A stretch of DNA of 21,912 bases from Phelpsiimicrobium sp043802125 (GTDB taxonomy: Bacteria; Omnitrophota; Gorgyraeia; Velamenicoccales; Velamenicoccaceae). Under the pieces are notes generated by a model that saw only the letters and a program-made list of their open reading frames with translations, was not told the origin of the DNA and searched no databases. Below, piece after piece: positions 6,617-15,461 of the stretch (its first letter is position 1; every line of letters begins with the position of its first letter). Both the position numbers and the translations under genes were made by a program. The stretch is from NCBI GenBank assembly GCA_043802125.1, contig JAZDLG010000074.1, positions 1 through 21,912 of the forward strand, given 5' to 3'.

Positions 6617-8692
6617 TTACTCCGGTTTTATGTTTTCTACCATGCTGTTGACTTGGCGTTGAAGAGAACGTTTGTTGCGTTCAGGCAGAAGGTTCTGAAG
6701 CTTTTCCTTGAATTCATTTTTCAGCCACAAAACGCGCGGGCTATTAAGATAAGAAGATATCTTGAAGGCAAAGATAACGGATGGCTCGTCGTGTTTTATG
6801 TAGATGAGTATCTTTCTGAATTGCTTTGATTCATCCAGCAACTTAGTGGCCAGGCTAATAGACAAATAACCTTCCACCTTATCATAGGAAGACACCTTGC
6901 CGTCCAAGACCCCTATGACGTCAGGCGATTGCAACTTCACCTGCGAGGCATACTCGCCCCTGCCTCCGCTAAAAAACATTGAAAGATCGTCAAAGGCTAT
7001 CTTTTTAAGCGAAGGCACTCCCAGAAAATCAGAGACCGCGTTCAAAATAGGATTCTGTTCCACAATGCCGTTTTCTACGAATGCCTGGCCTTTAAACATA
7101 TCGGGTTTACTTGTATCAAACCTTAGGTCTCCTGCCAGCTTTCCCGAAAGGACGCGCTGCACCTCAGGCGACCTACGGAAAAATTCGTCAAGATCAACAT
7201 CCCTCAAATGCGCCTCCCCGTTTACGGCTATGCGCCCATCTATAGGCATAAAATTGAGCTGTCCTTCCAGCGTTCCTCCGTAGCAGATACCTTTAAAACC
7301 GTCTAATACAAAACCATCTTTTTGTCTGCGGATATGAGAAAAAATGCGCTCAAAACTTAAACCGTCGGTTGAGACCTTCATTTTACCGTTGGCTACAGAG
7401 CTTTGCACGGTAAGATTAACTATGAGGTCCCGGACGTTAAAAAAGAGATCCTCATCATACCCTAACCGGAATTTTTTAAAATCAATATCTAAAATGTTAA
7501 AGGCGTCCTTGGTCGCATATCTTAACTTAGATCTGATATCTCCGGATAGCCCGCTGTCTACCCAATCCGCGGAAAGATCCAAAACAAATGCAGGAGGCAA
7601 CGACGCGCCTTTGGCTACGACCGATGACAGCTCAAGTTTTATGCGGGGATTGTCTTTTTGATAAATAGCAAAATTCGCGCTAAAAGGCATGCCGTTTACA
7701 ATAAGGTTAAAATTCTGGCCTACGATGTGATCGCGGCTTGCCACCGCAGATCCGCTGACGCTATCTATGGAAAGCGAATCAAAAAAAGTAAAATACGTGT
7801 TTGATACTTTTAAGCTTAATAAAGTCTTTAAGTCGCCAAAGGTGCCTGAAGCCTTAAAAACTGCGTCAATGACTCCCCGCGACTGCACGCGATCGTTGTT
7901 AAGCGACGGGAAATCGTCTAAGACGATATTCATAAAATTCATCTCAAAATCCATGCTGGGAGTTTTCCCGAGATCGCCTATGCGGCCGTTCCCGGTAAAT
8001 TTCAAAGATGGATTGCTGAGTTCAAGGCGGGATATCTTAAAACTCCCGTTATCTGATTCAACATCAAAGACGTAATCAAACGGTTTGTAAAAACCACTGC
8101 CCTTTAAAAGGTCTGCGTTGTTAAAAGCCGGGATGCTGATTTTCTTTAATAAAAATTGCCCGCGCGTTATCAAAAGATCGCCTTTGACGCAAGATAAATA
8201 ACCCCGTATGTCAGATCGCACGATGTCGCCAAAATACAGGTCAAGAGCTTTAAAATACGTCGTTGGAAAGAAACCTATAGTCTTATCCATCTTAGGTAAA
8301 ACTTCTGCGATCAGTTGCGCCAGATCAGAAACCCGGCCCATGTCAACACGCGTAGGCCCCAGGGAGATATTTTTAATGAGCACCTGGCGCTTCAAAAGAG
8401 ACAGCGCGTCAAAACCGATATCTACGTTTTTTGACTCTAAAAGAGGCTGCTCGTCGCATCTTACCTCCAACCCCGCTATCGTCAACCCCTTAAAGACGTT
8501 GAAATAAGCAAATCTGACTTTAAAAGAGAAACTCCCGGCCTGCGCGACAAAGCGCTGTGCTTCGGAAATTTTATTATTAAGGAGTATTGAAAAGACTATA
8601 TTAACTGAAACGACGAGGAGCGTGAGGCATGAGACAACATAGAGGATAAAACGTATCTTGTTATGGTGAGAGTTCAAAGAAAATTTTATCAT
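6617..8692 (-). CDS. AsmA-like envelope protein
   Basis: From the ATG at 8692 the protein has 691 residues: a short basic N-terminus, one membrane anchor (about 13-37, rich in I, L and V) and a long beta-rich region facing the periplasm. The C-terminal part (FVENGIVEQNPILNAVSDFLG, then a 'DDLSMFFSGGRGEY' stretch and LDGKVSSY) has the feel of AsmA/TamB/YhdP-like C-terminal domains, in which one layer of strands after another forms a lipid-carrying groove. Such proteins take part in moving phospholipids to the outer membrane. The frame is open to 8719, which would deepen the overlap with the upstream lipoprotein gene from 32 to 59 bases; neither start has a clear Shine-Dalgarno sequence. The upstream gene encodes an outer-membrane-type lipoprotein, so the pair may work together. 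Confidence 0.75.
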   Translation of the reverse strand: MIKFSLNSHHNKIRFILYVVSCLTLLVVSVNIVFSILLNNKISEAQRFVAQAGSFSFKVRFAYFNVFKGLTIAGLEVRCDEQPLLESKNVDIGFDALSLLKRQVLIKNISLGPTRVDMGRVSDLAQLIAEVLPKMDKTIGFFPTTYFKALDLYFGDIVRSDIRGYLSCVKGDLLITRGQFLLKKISIPAFNNADLLKGSGFYKPFDYVFDVESDNGSFKISRLELSNPSLKFTGNGRIGDLGKTPSMDFEMNFMNIVLDDFPSLNNDRVQSRGVIDAVFKASGTFGDLKTLLSLKVSNTYFTFFDSLSIDSVSGSAVASRDHIVGQNFNLIVNGMPFSANFAIYQKDNPRIKLELSSVVAKGASLPPAFVLDLSADWVDSGLSGDIRSKLRYATKDAFNILDIDFKKFRLGYDEDLFFNVRDLIVNLTVQSSVANGKMKVSTDGLSFERIFSHIRRQKDGFVLDGFKGICYGGTLEGQLNFMPIDGRIAVNGEAHLRDVDLDEFFRRSPEVQRVLSGKLAGDLRFDTSKPDMFKGQAFVENGIVEQNPILNAVSDFLGVPSLKKIAFDDLSMFFSGGRGEYASQVKLQSPDVIGVLDGKVSSYDKVEGYLSISLATKLLDESKQFRKILIYIKHDEPSVIFAFKISSYLNSPRVLWLKNEFKEKLQNLLPERNKRSLQRQVNSMVENIKPE

Positions 8693-9215
8693 TGCGGAAG
8701 ACTTTGATCTTATCCACATAATCGTAGACGAGATAAGAATTATGAAAGAGGGATTTATAGGAGCGCGGTGATTTCTTATCGTAAAAGATCAAAAAGAGAG
8801 GTTGAGAAAACAGCTCTTTTCTTATCTCTTTGATGAGGGCGTCTTCTTGAGAACCTAATGCCTCTTCATTTTTGAATTCCATAATGATCTTATAAATGAT
8901 AAGTTTTGCAAAAATAACGCCTTTGTGCTTGGGATAGTTATGGATATAGTCCGAAAATAGCTTTATTGAATTAAAATAATCAGAGTTGTCAAAATAGTAT
9001 TCGCCTAGAGCGAACATAGCTGTAGGGGCATAGGGCGAACGAGGAGCCTCCTTAACGATAGACTGGAGGTTTATGACCGCGAAATCAACCCTGGCGTCCC
9101 TTATTTCCTGGACACTCTCCCTAAAGAGCTCGCCGGTCTCAGTCAAGGTCGCGCACCCAAAAGGAAAGAATAAAAAGCAGCAGCCTAACGCTATTACTTC
9201 GAGCCTCATTTTCAT
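8661..9215 (-). CDS. TPR-like outer-membrane-type lipoprotein (BamD/YbgF-like repeats)
   Basis: The 184-residue protein begins MKMRLEVIALGCCFLFFPFGC, a signal peptide with a probable lipidation Cys at 21, although the residues before it (PFG) fit the lipobox only loosely. Next come helical repeats of the type found in BamD and tetratricopeptide proteins (FAVINLQSIVKEAPRSPYAP, ALGEYYFDNSDYFNSIKLF). About four helices fit, then a less regular C-terminus. The role is unknown; a scaffold at the outer membrane is plausible. A promoter lies directly upstream, with its -10 only 6 bases from the ATG and no Shine-Dalgarno sequence. The 3' end overlaps the AsmA-like gene. Confidence 0.7.
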   Translation of the reverse strand: MKMRLEVIALGCCFLFFPFGCATLTETGELFRESVQEIRDARVDFAVINLQSIVKEAPRSPYAPTAMFALGEYYFDNSDYFNSIKLFSDYIHNYPKHKGVIFAKLIIYKIIMEFKNEEALGSQEDALIKEIRKELFSQPLFLIFYDKKSPRSYKSLFHNSYLVYDYVDKIKVFRNDKIFFELSP

Positions 9216-9221
9216 GGTGTA

Positions 9222-9250
9222 ATTATACAGCTAGTAGATACCCCTAACAA
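9222..9250 (-). promoter_or_regulatory. Putative sigma70-type promoter giving a leaderless lipoprotein mRNA
   Basis: On the minus strand TTGTTA (9250-9245), a 17-base spacer and TATAAT (9227-9222) are followed after only 6 bases (TACACC) by the ATG at 9215. Transcription would start at or next to the start codon. It would drive the lipoprotein, AsmA-like and mog genes. Confidence 0.6.
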
Positions 9251-9375
9251 GTGAAATCTTGCCCAGAAAGGGCAAGACCTGCCCAATTCCTCATAAGGGC
9301 AGGGTCTCATCCAGAAAGGGTAAGACCTTCCCAATTCCTCATAAGGGAAGGGTCTCATCAAGGAAGGGTCTTATC
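9251..9375. repeat. Hairpin repeat array at the 3' end of the GH94 gene
   Basis: Two 47-bp units (9264-9310 and 9312-9358) match at 44 of 47 positions with a period of 48. Each forms a stem, GACCTGCCC/GGGCAGGGTC in unit 1 and GACCTTCCC/GGGAAGGGTC in unit 2, so the G-C to T-A change is compensated. A further stem, TCTTGCCC/GGGCAAGA, lies at 9257-9277. The core GATRAGACCCTKCC (minus strand) also forms the last codons of the GH94 gene (9360-9375). No long T-run follows, so this is not a classical terminator. Confidence 0.85.
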
Positions 9376-12300
9376 CAAAATGACTTCTATCCGCTCCACT
9401 TCACCCGACCTGACTATCTCAGCATATGGTGAGCGGACAACACCGCCCTCTGTTTCGGCTATAAGTCCCAAAGGTCCAAAAAGACGGATGCGCACAGGCC
9501 CAACGCCGCCTTTGCCGAAAGTATCTTTGCCTTTTGGATTGATATACGTAACACGCGTCTTACCCAAAAACAAGAAACTATATTCAGGCGCTTTTTGCTT
9601 TGCGCGCTTTGCGCGCTTTGCGATTTTAGGGCCGCGCGCAAAAAGTTTCCCGCAAAGAACCGGCCTCAACCTCAAAGAAAGAGCCCCTGCCTTATCCAGG
9701 AAGAAGGGTTCTGGCCCAACGTTCATCAGCAACCACATATGGATGAACTCAGCCGTGGAACCGCTCAGGCGCGCGACGAATCCGGCGCCGTGAAGAGACT
9801 TATCAGGATGGACGCTTGAAACTATAAAAGAAGAATTCTCCAGAATGCTGCGGCCATAGACAGAAGGCGCTTGAAAAGGCACAAGCACCCGGAAAAAATC
9901 CTCATAAAATTCATCGTATAGCCCGTTTTTTAAAAGTTCAATAAGATATTTATATTCCATGTGCAGCCAGATGGATTCGTTCTCAAGCCAGCCCGGCACA
10001 AAAGCCTTGGCGCGCCCGATCTCAAAACTCTCGTTAGCCAAAGATGCGTTGACCTTGTACATCTTAAGTTTCTTGTCCCATAGAGGGCTCCTCCTCAACG
10101 CCTTGTGTATGGATAAGGCCTTATCTTTCTCTGTCCGCAAGGCGTGCACAAAACCCTCTAAAAACAACGGCAGCCTCGCCTGCGTAAACTCTAAAGTTGA
10201 GGGTACCGAGGGACCCGAAAGCCCCAAGGTACCCGAAGGCCCACGCCGAACCGCTTTATGAGAAAAATATGTGCCATAACAGCCGGTCGTTGCGTCAAAA
10301 CTCTTGGCAATGCCCGAGTTTAATTTGGTAAGCGCCATATCAAAGAATTCTTGTATTTTTGAAGCATGGATATTCTTAAAATCTCCTGACACGCCCCTTC
10401 TTACCTTAAGGCGGTAAGATTCTTTCAAGGAATTCGCCTTATCCCAATACTCAAGATCAGAAGCATTGCTCGCAAGCAGGCCGAGTAAGCCTTCAAAGAA
10501 TTCAGCAACTTCAACAATAACGAGAACCTGTTTGTCCGCGGGAATGCCCCATTTCAAAAACAAGCCTTTAAGCAAAATGATCAGGCGCTTTAATTCAAAA
10601 GTCTCGGAGGCCGAAGAACCGAAAAGCCCGGGAAGGCCGTTTAAGGCGTCATACCAGCTCGGTTTATCCGCCTCCATCTCTATGCCTGCTCCGAAAGGAT
10701 CAAGAGTGCTTAGTTTATTTACAATGAGCATAAGGATCTTGTCTATAAGCGTCGTTTTTAAGATATCTCCTTCGCCGAAATGTGTTCTGACTTTATTTTT
10801 AGCCTCGCGCCTACGCGAGATAAGCGCGCTCTTTTCTTCGTCAAGAAAAATAGAATGATACTGGCGTATCTCTCCGTGTTGGGCCGTATAACGCTCAGCT
10901 CTCGGCTTAACGAAGGCGTGCGTGTCAAAGTACGTAAAAACCTTCTTCTCAAATAGCAGCTCTTTGGTGCGGTCTGGATATACTGAGTTAAAACTCTCCA
11001 GGAGATCGGTATTATACGTCCAATGATCAGACCAATATCCTTCGCCAAATGCCGCCTCTTCGCTGGATGAAGAGAGCGTCAGGAGCTCTCTTACGAATAG
11101 CTCACAGGAACAAGGCAAGGTAATATTATTTTCCCGTATATAGTGAAATATCTCTCCGATAGTAAAAGGTTTTGAAATAATGTTGGCTATCTTCTTTGAA
11201 TCTTTCTGGGGCAGGTTCAAAGCGCCCGAAGCGCGCGAAGCGCGAGCGCGCCGGCTGAATGCCTCTTGCGAGATAACGAACCTCTCGCCTTTAAAAATAA
11301 GAGGATTGTAACCATCAAGCTGGATAAGGTTCATAAAATCAATGATGTTTTTCTCTCCTAAAAGAGGTTCAAAAAATATGTCAGAGCGCCTATTCTGGTT
11401 GACATCGCGGTAATTGCCCTCACCTTCCGAAAAATACGTGGCAGCCACGAGAAAACGGTTATAATCCCGCTCAAGGTCTCCGTGTTTTCTTGAAAATACG
11501 TACACGCTCTTTTTACCGCCGTCAAGCGCAAACGTATAAGGCAGGCCTCCGCGCAGGACATTGTCAAGATACGTCTGACGGGCATAAAGGTCAAATTCCG
11601 GGATAGAGCTTGCGGTAAATACTTTGTCCATGATGCCCTCTATCAAAAGCTGATTAAGAAGCCTTTTATCGCGCATAAAATCTTTGTCTATTTTTCCTAT
11701 GCCTAGTTTTTTGATATCGGCAACGTCAAAGACGTGGCCTATCATAGAATAGAACCTTACCTCAGCGCCGGGTTTAAGTCTTGTATCTACATAAGAAAAG
11801 CCGCATGGGAACTTATTCTCGGCAGTTTGATTTTTAGGATAAGAAAAAGAGCCGCTCTTAATAAAATTCAACGGCAGGCTGAAGTCTGATGCCTCGCCGA
11901 AGACCGCCTTCGGGTCCACGATGACTTTCGTCTGAGCGCAATCTTTATTCTCCTGGAATCCGGCGTAAAAATTGGCGCCCTTTATAAAAGCCACCTGGGC
12001 CGTATCGCGCGGGTCCGTAGTCAATCGGTAGACAGGCACACCTTTTGCCGGCATCTCAACGGTCATCCACGCTTCTATGGTACGGCTCATCTCTTTTAAA
12101 AACCAATTATTGACGCCACAAGGCACTATCACACTTAGCCCGTCCAAGAACTCTAAATGCTTAGGCATGCGCGACGTATTTTTTATTACGAGTTCTCTGG
12201 CCAAGGCCGCGTAAGGCGCCTGGGGAACAGAAAAATAAGAGACCTCCACCTCAAGCCCCAAAGACGCATGCTCTTCAACGAGCTTTAAGTCAAAAGCCCG

Positions 12301-12657
12301 GACCACCATTTTATTTTTAATTGAGCGCGAAAGCGCTCCCTCCCTGGGAGAAAAAGGCTCATAAAAAATGCTTTCTTTCTTATCTTTCAACTTTATAAAA
12401 GTCCTAAAACCCTGTGAAGGTGTAAGCTGATAGGCTTTATTGGCGGGGATAAATTCCATTATTGCCTCATCCTTAGAGCGTATGCCGACGCTTGAGATAC
12501 ACTGCCCGCGGTTCACGTAGAAAGCCCAGATAGGTATGCCGAATAAGCCCGCGATACCCGGGAAAAAACTCGACCAGGGACGGGTGAAATTGTAGTCGTG
12601 TATTACAAAGGCGCCGTTTTTTTCTAATCTGTATCCTGGCATATTTTTATTGTTCAT
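9358..12657 (-). CDS. GH94-type cellobiose phosphorylase-like protein
   Basis: The 1099-residue protein resembles the large cytoplasmic 'cellobiose phosphorylase' (former glycosyltransferase 36) group: an N-terminal beta-sandwich (about 1-310), then an (alpha/alpha)6 barrel. Family-like stretches are KHGDLERDYNRF (391-402), EGNYRDVNQNRRSDIFF (413-429), GYWSDHWTYNTDLLES (540-555), WYDALNGLPGLFGSS (668-682) and RLPLFLEGFVHAL. Asp670 in WYDALNG is my candidate for the position of the catalytic Asp of the DWND motif in GH94. Such enzymes split beta-glucosides with phosphate; the sugar linkage is unknown. No signal peptide is present. The ATG overlaps the stop of the c-di-GMP gene by 4 bases. Three short low-complexity insertions (near residues 469-480, 801-815 and 1012-1021) interrupt the sequence. 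Confidence 0.8.
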   Translation of the reverse strand: MNNKNMPGYRLEKNGAFVIHDYNFTRPWSSFFPGIAGLFGIPIWAFYVNRGQCISSVGIRSKDEAIMEFIPANKAYQLTPSQGFRTFIKLKDKKESIFYEPFSPREGALSRSIKNKMVVRAFDLKLVEEHASLGLEVEVSYFSVPQAPYAALARELVIKNTSRMPKHLEFLDGLSVIVPCGVNNWFLKEMSRTIEAWMTVEMPAKGVPVYRLTTDPRDTAQVAFIKGANFYAGFQENKDCAQTKVIVDPKAVFGEASDFSLPLNFIKSGSFSYPKNQTAENKFPCGFSYVDTRLKPGAEVRFYSMIGHVFDVADIKKLGIGKIDKDFMRDKRLLNQLLIEGIMDKVFTASSIPEFDLYARQTYLDNVLRGGLPYTFALDGGKKSVYVFSRKHGDLERDYNRFLVAATYFSEGEGNYRDVNQNRRSDIFFEPLLGEKNIIDFMNLIQLDGYNPLIFKGERFVISQEAFSRRARASRASGALNLPQKDSKKIANIISKPFTIGEIFHYIRENNITLPCSCELFVRELLTLSSSSEEAAFGEGYWSDHWTYNTDLLESFNSVYPDRTKELLFEKKVFTYFDTHAFVKPRAERYTAQHGEIRQYHSIFLDEEKSALISRRREAKNKVRTHFGEGDILKTTLIDKILMLIVNKLSTLDPFGAGIEMEADKPSWYDALNGLPGLFGSSASETFELKRLIILLKGLFLKWGIPADKQVLVIVEVAEFFEGLLGLLASNASDLEYWDKANSLKESYRLKVRRGVSGDFKNIHASKIQEFFDMALTKLNSGIAKSFDATTGCYGTYFSHKAVRRGPSGTLGLSGPSVPSTLEFTQARLPLFLEGFVHALRTEKDKALSIHKALRRSPLWDKKLKMYKVNASLANESFEIGRAKAFVPGWLENESIWLHMEYKYLIELLKNGLYDEFYEDFFRVLVPFQAPSVYGRSILENSSFIVSSVHPDKSLHGAGFVARLSGSTAEFIHMWLLMNVGPEPFFLDKAGALSLRLRPVLCGKLFARGPKIAKRAKRAKQKAPEYSFLFLGKTRVTYINPKGKDTFGKGGVGPVRIRLFGPLGLIAETEGGVVRSPYAEIVRSGEVERIEVILDKTLP
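9598..9622. repeat. 9-bp tandem repeat inside the GH94 gene
   Basis: CTTTGCGCG is repeated about 2.8 times. On the minus strand it codes for a basic AKRAKRAKQ stretch near residues 1012-1021 that looks out of place in the fold. Confidence 0.7.
10201..10234. repeat. Palindromic low-complexity insertion inside the GH94 gene
   Basis: GGGTACC (10201-10207) and GGTACCC (10228-10234) form a 7-bp stem around a GAGGGACCCGAAAGCCCC-type loop. The translated stretch GPSGTLGLSGPSVPS is rich in G, P and S and separates two family-conserved segments. Confidence 0.6.
11221..11254. repeat. GCGC-rich low-complexity insertion inside the GH94 gene
   Basis: Repeated CGAAGCGCG-like units translate on the minus strand as RRARASRASGAL (residues 469-480). 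The local GC content is far above that of the flanking codons. Confidence 0.6.
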
Positions 12658-14840
12658 CCTACTACACTAAGAAAGACATCAACTATATTAGAGTCAAACT
12701 GGGAGCCCGCTCCGGATCTTAAGATCTTGACAGCCTCTTCTTTAGAAATGGCTTTGTGATAAGGCCTGTCGGAGGTAAGCGCTTCGTAAACGTCTACCAC
12801 GGCAAGGATCCTGGCGCCCAGAGGTATCTCTTCGCCCTTGAGGCCCCTGGGGTAACCGCCTCCGTCGTAACGCTCGTGGTGGCCGAGGATGAACGGGACA
12901 ATATCTTTTAAAAATCCTGCCACGGAAACAATATCAGCTCCTATGACGGGATGTTTTTTTACAGCCTCATATTCTTCAGGCGTAAGTTTACCGGGTTTTA
13001 AAAGAATGGCGTCAGATATGCCGAGCTTGCCGATATCGTGAAGCATGGCTGCGCGGCGGACATTGTCTACTTCCTGCTCATTCATGCCGACGCGCCGGGC
13101 CATCTTTTCGGCATACTCTACCATCCTATCGCAGTGTTCGCGCGTGCGCCTGTCTCTAAGCTCTATACTTTTCGCTAAAGAATAAATGGCTTCCAGGATA
13201 CTACGTTCGCTGCGCACGGCGTAAAAAGAAAGTTTTTGTTTGACGGAGTCAATATAGCGCTTCCTGTCCTCGTCGGAATACTTATCCAGCGTGGTTTCGG
13301 AGATCTCGTGGCCATATAAGGCAACGCCGTCGCCGCCCCTCTCTTTGACCCTATAGATGCTCTCTTCGCCGCCATCTATTATCTCTTCAACCGAGAAGAG
13401 CGGGTCTTCCGGATAACTGACAACACCGATACTACACTTCAATCTTATAATATTGCTGCCGTCGCCGAAACTCCGCGTGCGGAAGAGTTCAAGTATCTTG
13501 CTACCCACGCCGAAAGCATCTATGCGGTTGGTGTCAGGCAGAATGATCGCGAATTCTTCTCCGCCCCACCTTGCCACGACATCATTGGTCCTCAATTCCG
13601 CCTTCAAAAGGCGCGCTACCTGCTTTAAGATCTTATCTCCGAACTGATGGCCGTGGCTGTCATTGATGGATTTAAAATAATCCAGGTCTATCATCATGAT
13701 AGAGATAGGCGAAAGCGTGCGCTTCGCGCGTTCAAACTCTGCCGCCAGCCGCTCCCTGAAATAACGAAAGTTATATATCTCGGTAAGGGCGTCTTTAAGG
13801 GCCAGGCTCTCTAATTTGTCTTTTATCTCGTTTAATCGTTTCTCACTCTCAGCGCGGTCTGAAATATCCACGTCCATACAATAGACTTCAATGACCTTGC
13901 CGTTCTGCAATATCGGGAACATGGAGGAATAGATAGTCAGTTCTTTGCCGCTCTTGTTTCTCACCCTCCACTCCCTTGCCTGCGGGGAACGTCCGGTGAC
14001 TTTGATGTTTTCAAACGCTTCTTCAAAATCTTTCAGTTCGGAAACACCTAAGATCAGGTCCAGCCCCTTTTTGCCGATCACTTCGTGCTTGGAATAACCG
14101 TAGAGTACCTCTGAAGCGTGATTCCATTCCAATATCCTGCCGTCAAGCCCGTAACCCTGTATGGCTACGTTAGGAGTGTTCTGAATAATAGATTCAAAAC
14201 GCAAATATGCCGAGCTCATCTCTTCTTCCATCCATTTGCGTTCGCTGACGTCCATTACGATATATTCAAAACACTGTAACTCCCCTCGATCGTTCTTTAT
14301 GGCCTTTGCGGATACAACGACCCAGATACCCTGCCCGTCTTTTTTCTTAAAGCGCAATTCCTTAATGAGCGAACCCCGCGAAAGCAGAAGGTCTTTAAAC
14401 TTGTTATATCCTTCGCTATCGGCGTGTATATCAGACGGCCTTAATCTGAACAACTCTTCTTCTGTGAATCCGAGGATCTTTAAAAAACCGTCGTTCGCTT
14501 CTACAAAACCACCCTTGTCTCCGGGGATCTCGCGGCAAAAACCGACGTCTAAATTCGTGATGGCAGAAGCAAGTTCCTCTTTTTCCCGAAGTAAGCTCCT
14601 CTGCAGGCGAAGGAGATAAACAAAAAATATGATCAGGGCAAATACAAAACCGAATTGTAAAGCAGCGACGACAGGGACGGTCTCTTTTTTTATATCCCAG
14701 ACAAAAGACCAGGAGAGGCGGCGAGCCGCATCATAATAAGGCAGGAAGAAGAAACTTAAGATAACGCCTAAAACAAACAGGGCGGAAAACACCTGTTTTA
14801 AAGCCGCTAAGCTCTTTCTTTTATTTATGCGTAAGGCCAT
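12654..14840 (-). CDS. Membrane PAS-PAS-GGDEF-HD-GYP c-di-GMP synthase/hydrolase
   Basis: The 728-residue protein has two membrane segments (about 16-36 and 56-78), two PAS domains (about 85-200 and 210-330), a GGDEF domain (about 345-510) and an HD-GYP domain (about 545-728). The cyclase site is GGEEF (426-430), and the product-inhibition site RTND (417-420) lies the canonical five residues upstream. The hydrolase domain has HDIGKLG (601-607) and HHERYDGGGYPRGLKG (654-669). Both halves look active, so the protein could both make and break c-di-GMP under control of the PAS inputs. The ATG shares one base with the stop of the ttcA remnant (TAATG), and the stop overlaps the GH94 start by 4 bases, so translation is probably coupled. 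Confidence 0.93.
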   Translation of the reverse strand: MALRINKRKSLAALKQVFSALFVLGVILSFFFLPYYDAARRLSWSFVWDIKKETVPVVAALQFGFVFALIIFFVYLLRLQRSLLREKEELASAITNLDVGFCREIPGDKGGFVEANDGFLKILGFTEEELFRLRPSDIHADSEGYNKFKDLLLSRGSLIKELRFKKKDGQGIWVVVSAKAIKNDRGELQCFEYIVMDVSERKWMEEEMSSAYLRFESIIQNTPNVAIQGYGLDGRILEWNHASEVLYGYSKHEVIGKKGLDLILGVSELKDFEEAFENIKVTGRSPQAREWRVRNKSGKELTIYSSMFPILQNGKVIEVYCMDVDISDRAESEKRLNEIKDKLESLALKDALTEIYNFRYFRERLAAEFERAKRTLSPISIMMIDLDYFKSINDSHGHQFGDKILKQVARLLKAELRTNDVVARWGGEEFAIILPDTNRIDAFGVGSKILELFRTRSFGDGSNIIRLKCSIGVVSYPEDPLFSVEEIIDGGEESIYRVKERGGDGVALYGHEISETTLDKYSDEDRKRYIDSVKQKLSFYAVRSERSILEAIYSLAKSIELRDRRTREHCDRMVEYAEKMARRVGMNEQEVDNVRRAAMLHDIGKLGISDAILLKPGKLTPEEYEAVKKHPVIGADIVSVAGFLKDIVPFILGHHERYDGGGYPRGLKGEEIPLGARILAVVDVYEALTSDRPYHKAISKEEAVKILRSGAGSQFDSNIVDVFLSVVG

Positions 14841-15456
14841 TATAGTAAATAATCCTTCTTTATCCTCTGAAGGCTTCTAAAAACATTGGTCTTGACGCTC
14901 GGCGTTGTCTTTTCTAACTCTTTGATGAAATTTGTCACAACAGATCGCTTGGTCGTATTAGAATTCGGGCATAAGCAGTGCGGCACGGGAAAACGATTCA
15001 ACCGCGCCAATTCTTCTATATCATCCTCGTCCACGTAAGCCAATGGCCTGATAATGGACAATTTACCCTTGAACATCTCCTGGTAAGGCGCCATAGCGCT
15101 TATCTCGCCCTCAAACAAAAGGTTCATCAGGATCGTAGCTACGATGTCGTCCTTATGGTGCCCAAAAGCTAATTTATTGCAGCCGTATTCCTTCGCTGCC
15201 TCAAAGAGCGCGCGGCGACGGTTCCATGAGCACCAGAAACACATTACCTCAGCTCTGGCATTACCTTGATAGCTAACATGTCATAGCGGATCGGCACGAA
15301 AGACCGGCGCTCAGAAAGGATCTTTAAAAGCGTCAAGCTGTCCTTACCGCCTGAGACGGCTACGAGTATCTTATCGCCGTCCTTTATCATCCCGTAATCC
15401 GCGATGGCCGAACCAACTTTTTTTGAAACGGCCCTCTCTAAACTCTTAGCCCTGTT
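14840..15456 (-). pseudogene. ttcA: ttcA-like tRNA thiolation gene with internal deletion and frameshift
   Basis: Two frames together cover a TtcA-like PP-loop protein. The first (15456-15244, 70 codons without a normal start) reads ...SAIADYGMIKDGDKILVAVS, then GGKDS, and ends in TAA. The second (15244-14840, 134 residues) begins MCFWCSWNRRRALFEAA and continues through GHHKDDI, IIRPLAY and CLCPNS. TtcA carries SGGKDS for ATP, CxxC plus a later Cys for a 4Fe-4S cluster, and makes 2-thiocytidine in tRNA. Only about 32 codons lie between SGGKDS and CFWC, against about 70 in E. coli TtcA, so 35-40 residues are missing. An in-frame TAA lies just before the first fragment. The two frames meet as TAATG, so a coupled split gene is possible, but loss of function is more likely. 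Confidence 0.75.
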
Positions 15457-15461
15457 TTACA

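Noticed and set aside
9251..9793. Plus-strand frame with PERxRPxQFLIRxGSH repeats
   Set aside because: It is the hairpin array translated plus the antisense of the GH94 3' end; no ribosome-binding site or family match.
15244..15456. Independent small gene encoding a PP-loop peptide
   Set aside because: It has no normal start codon before the conserved N-terminal helix and aligns with the missing front of the ttcA-like gene.
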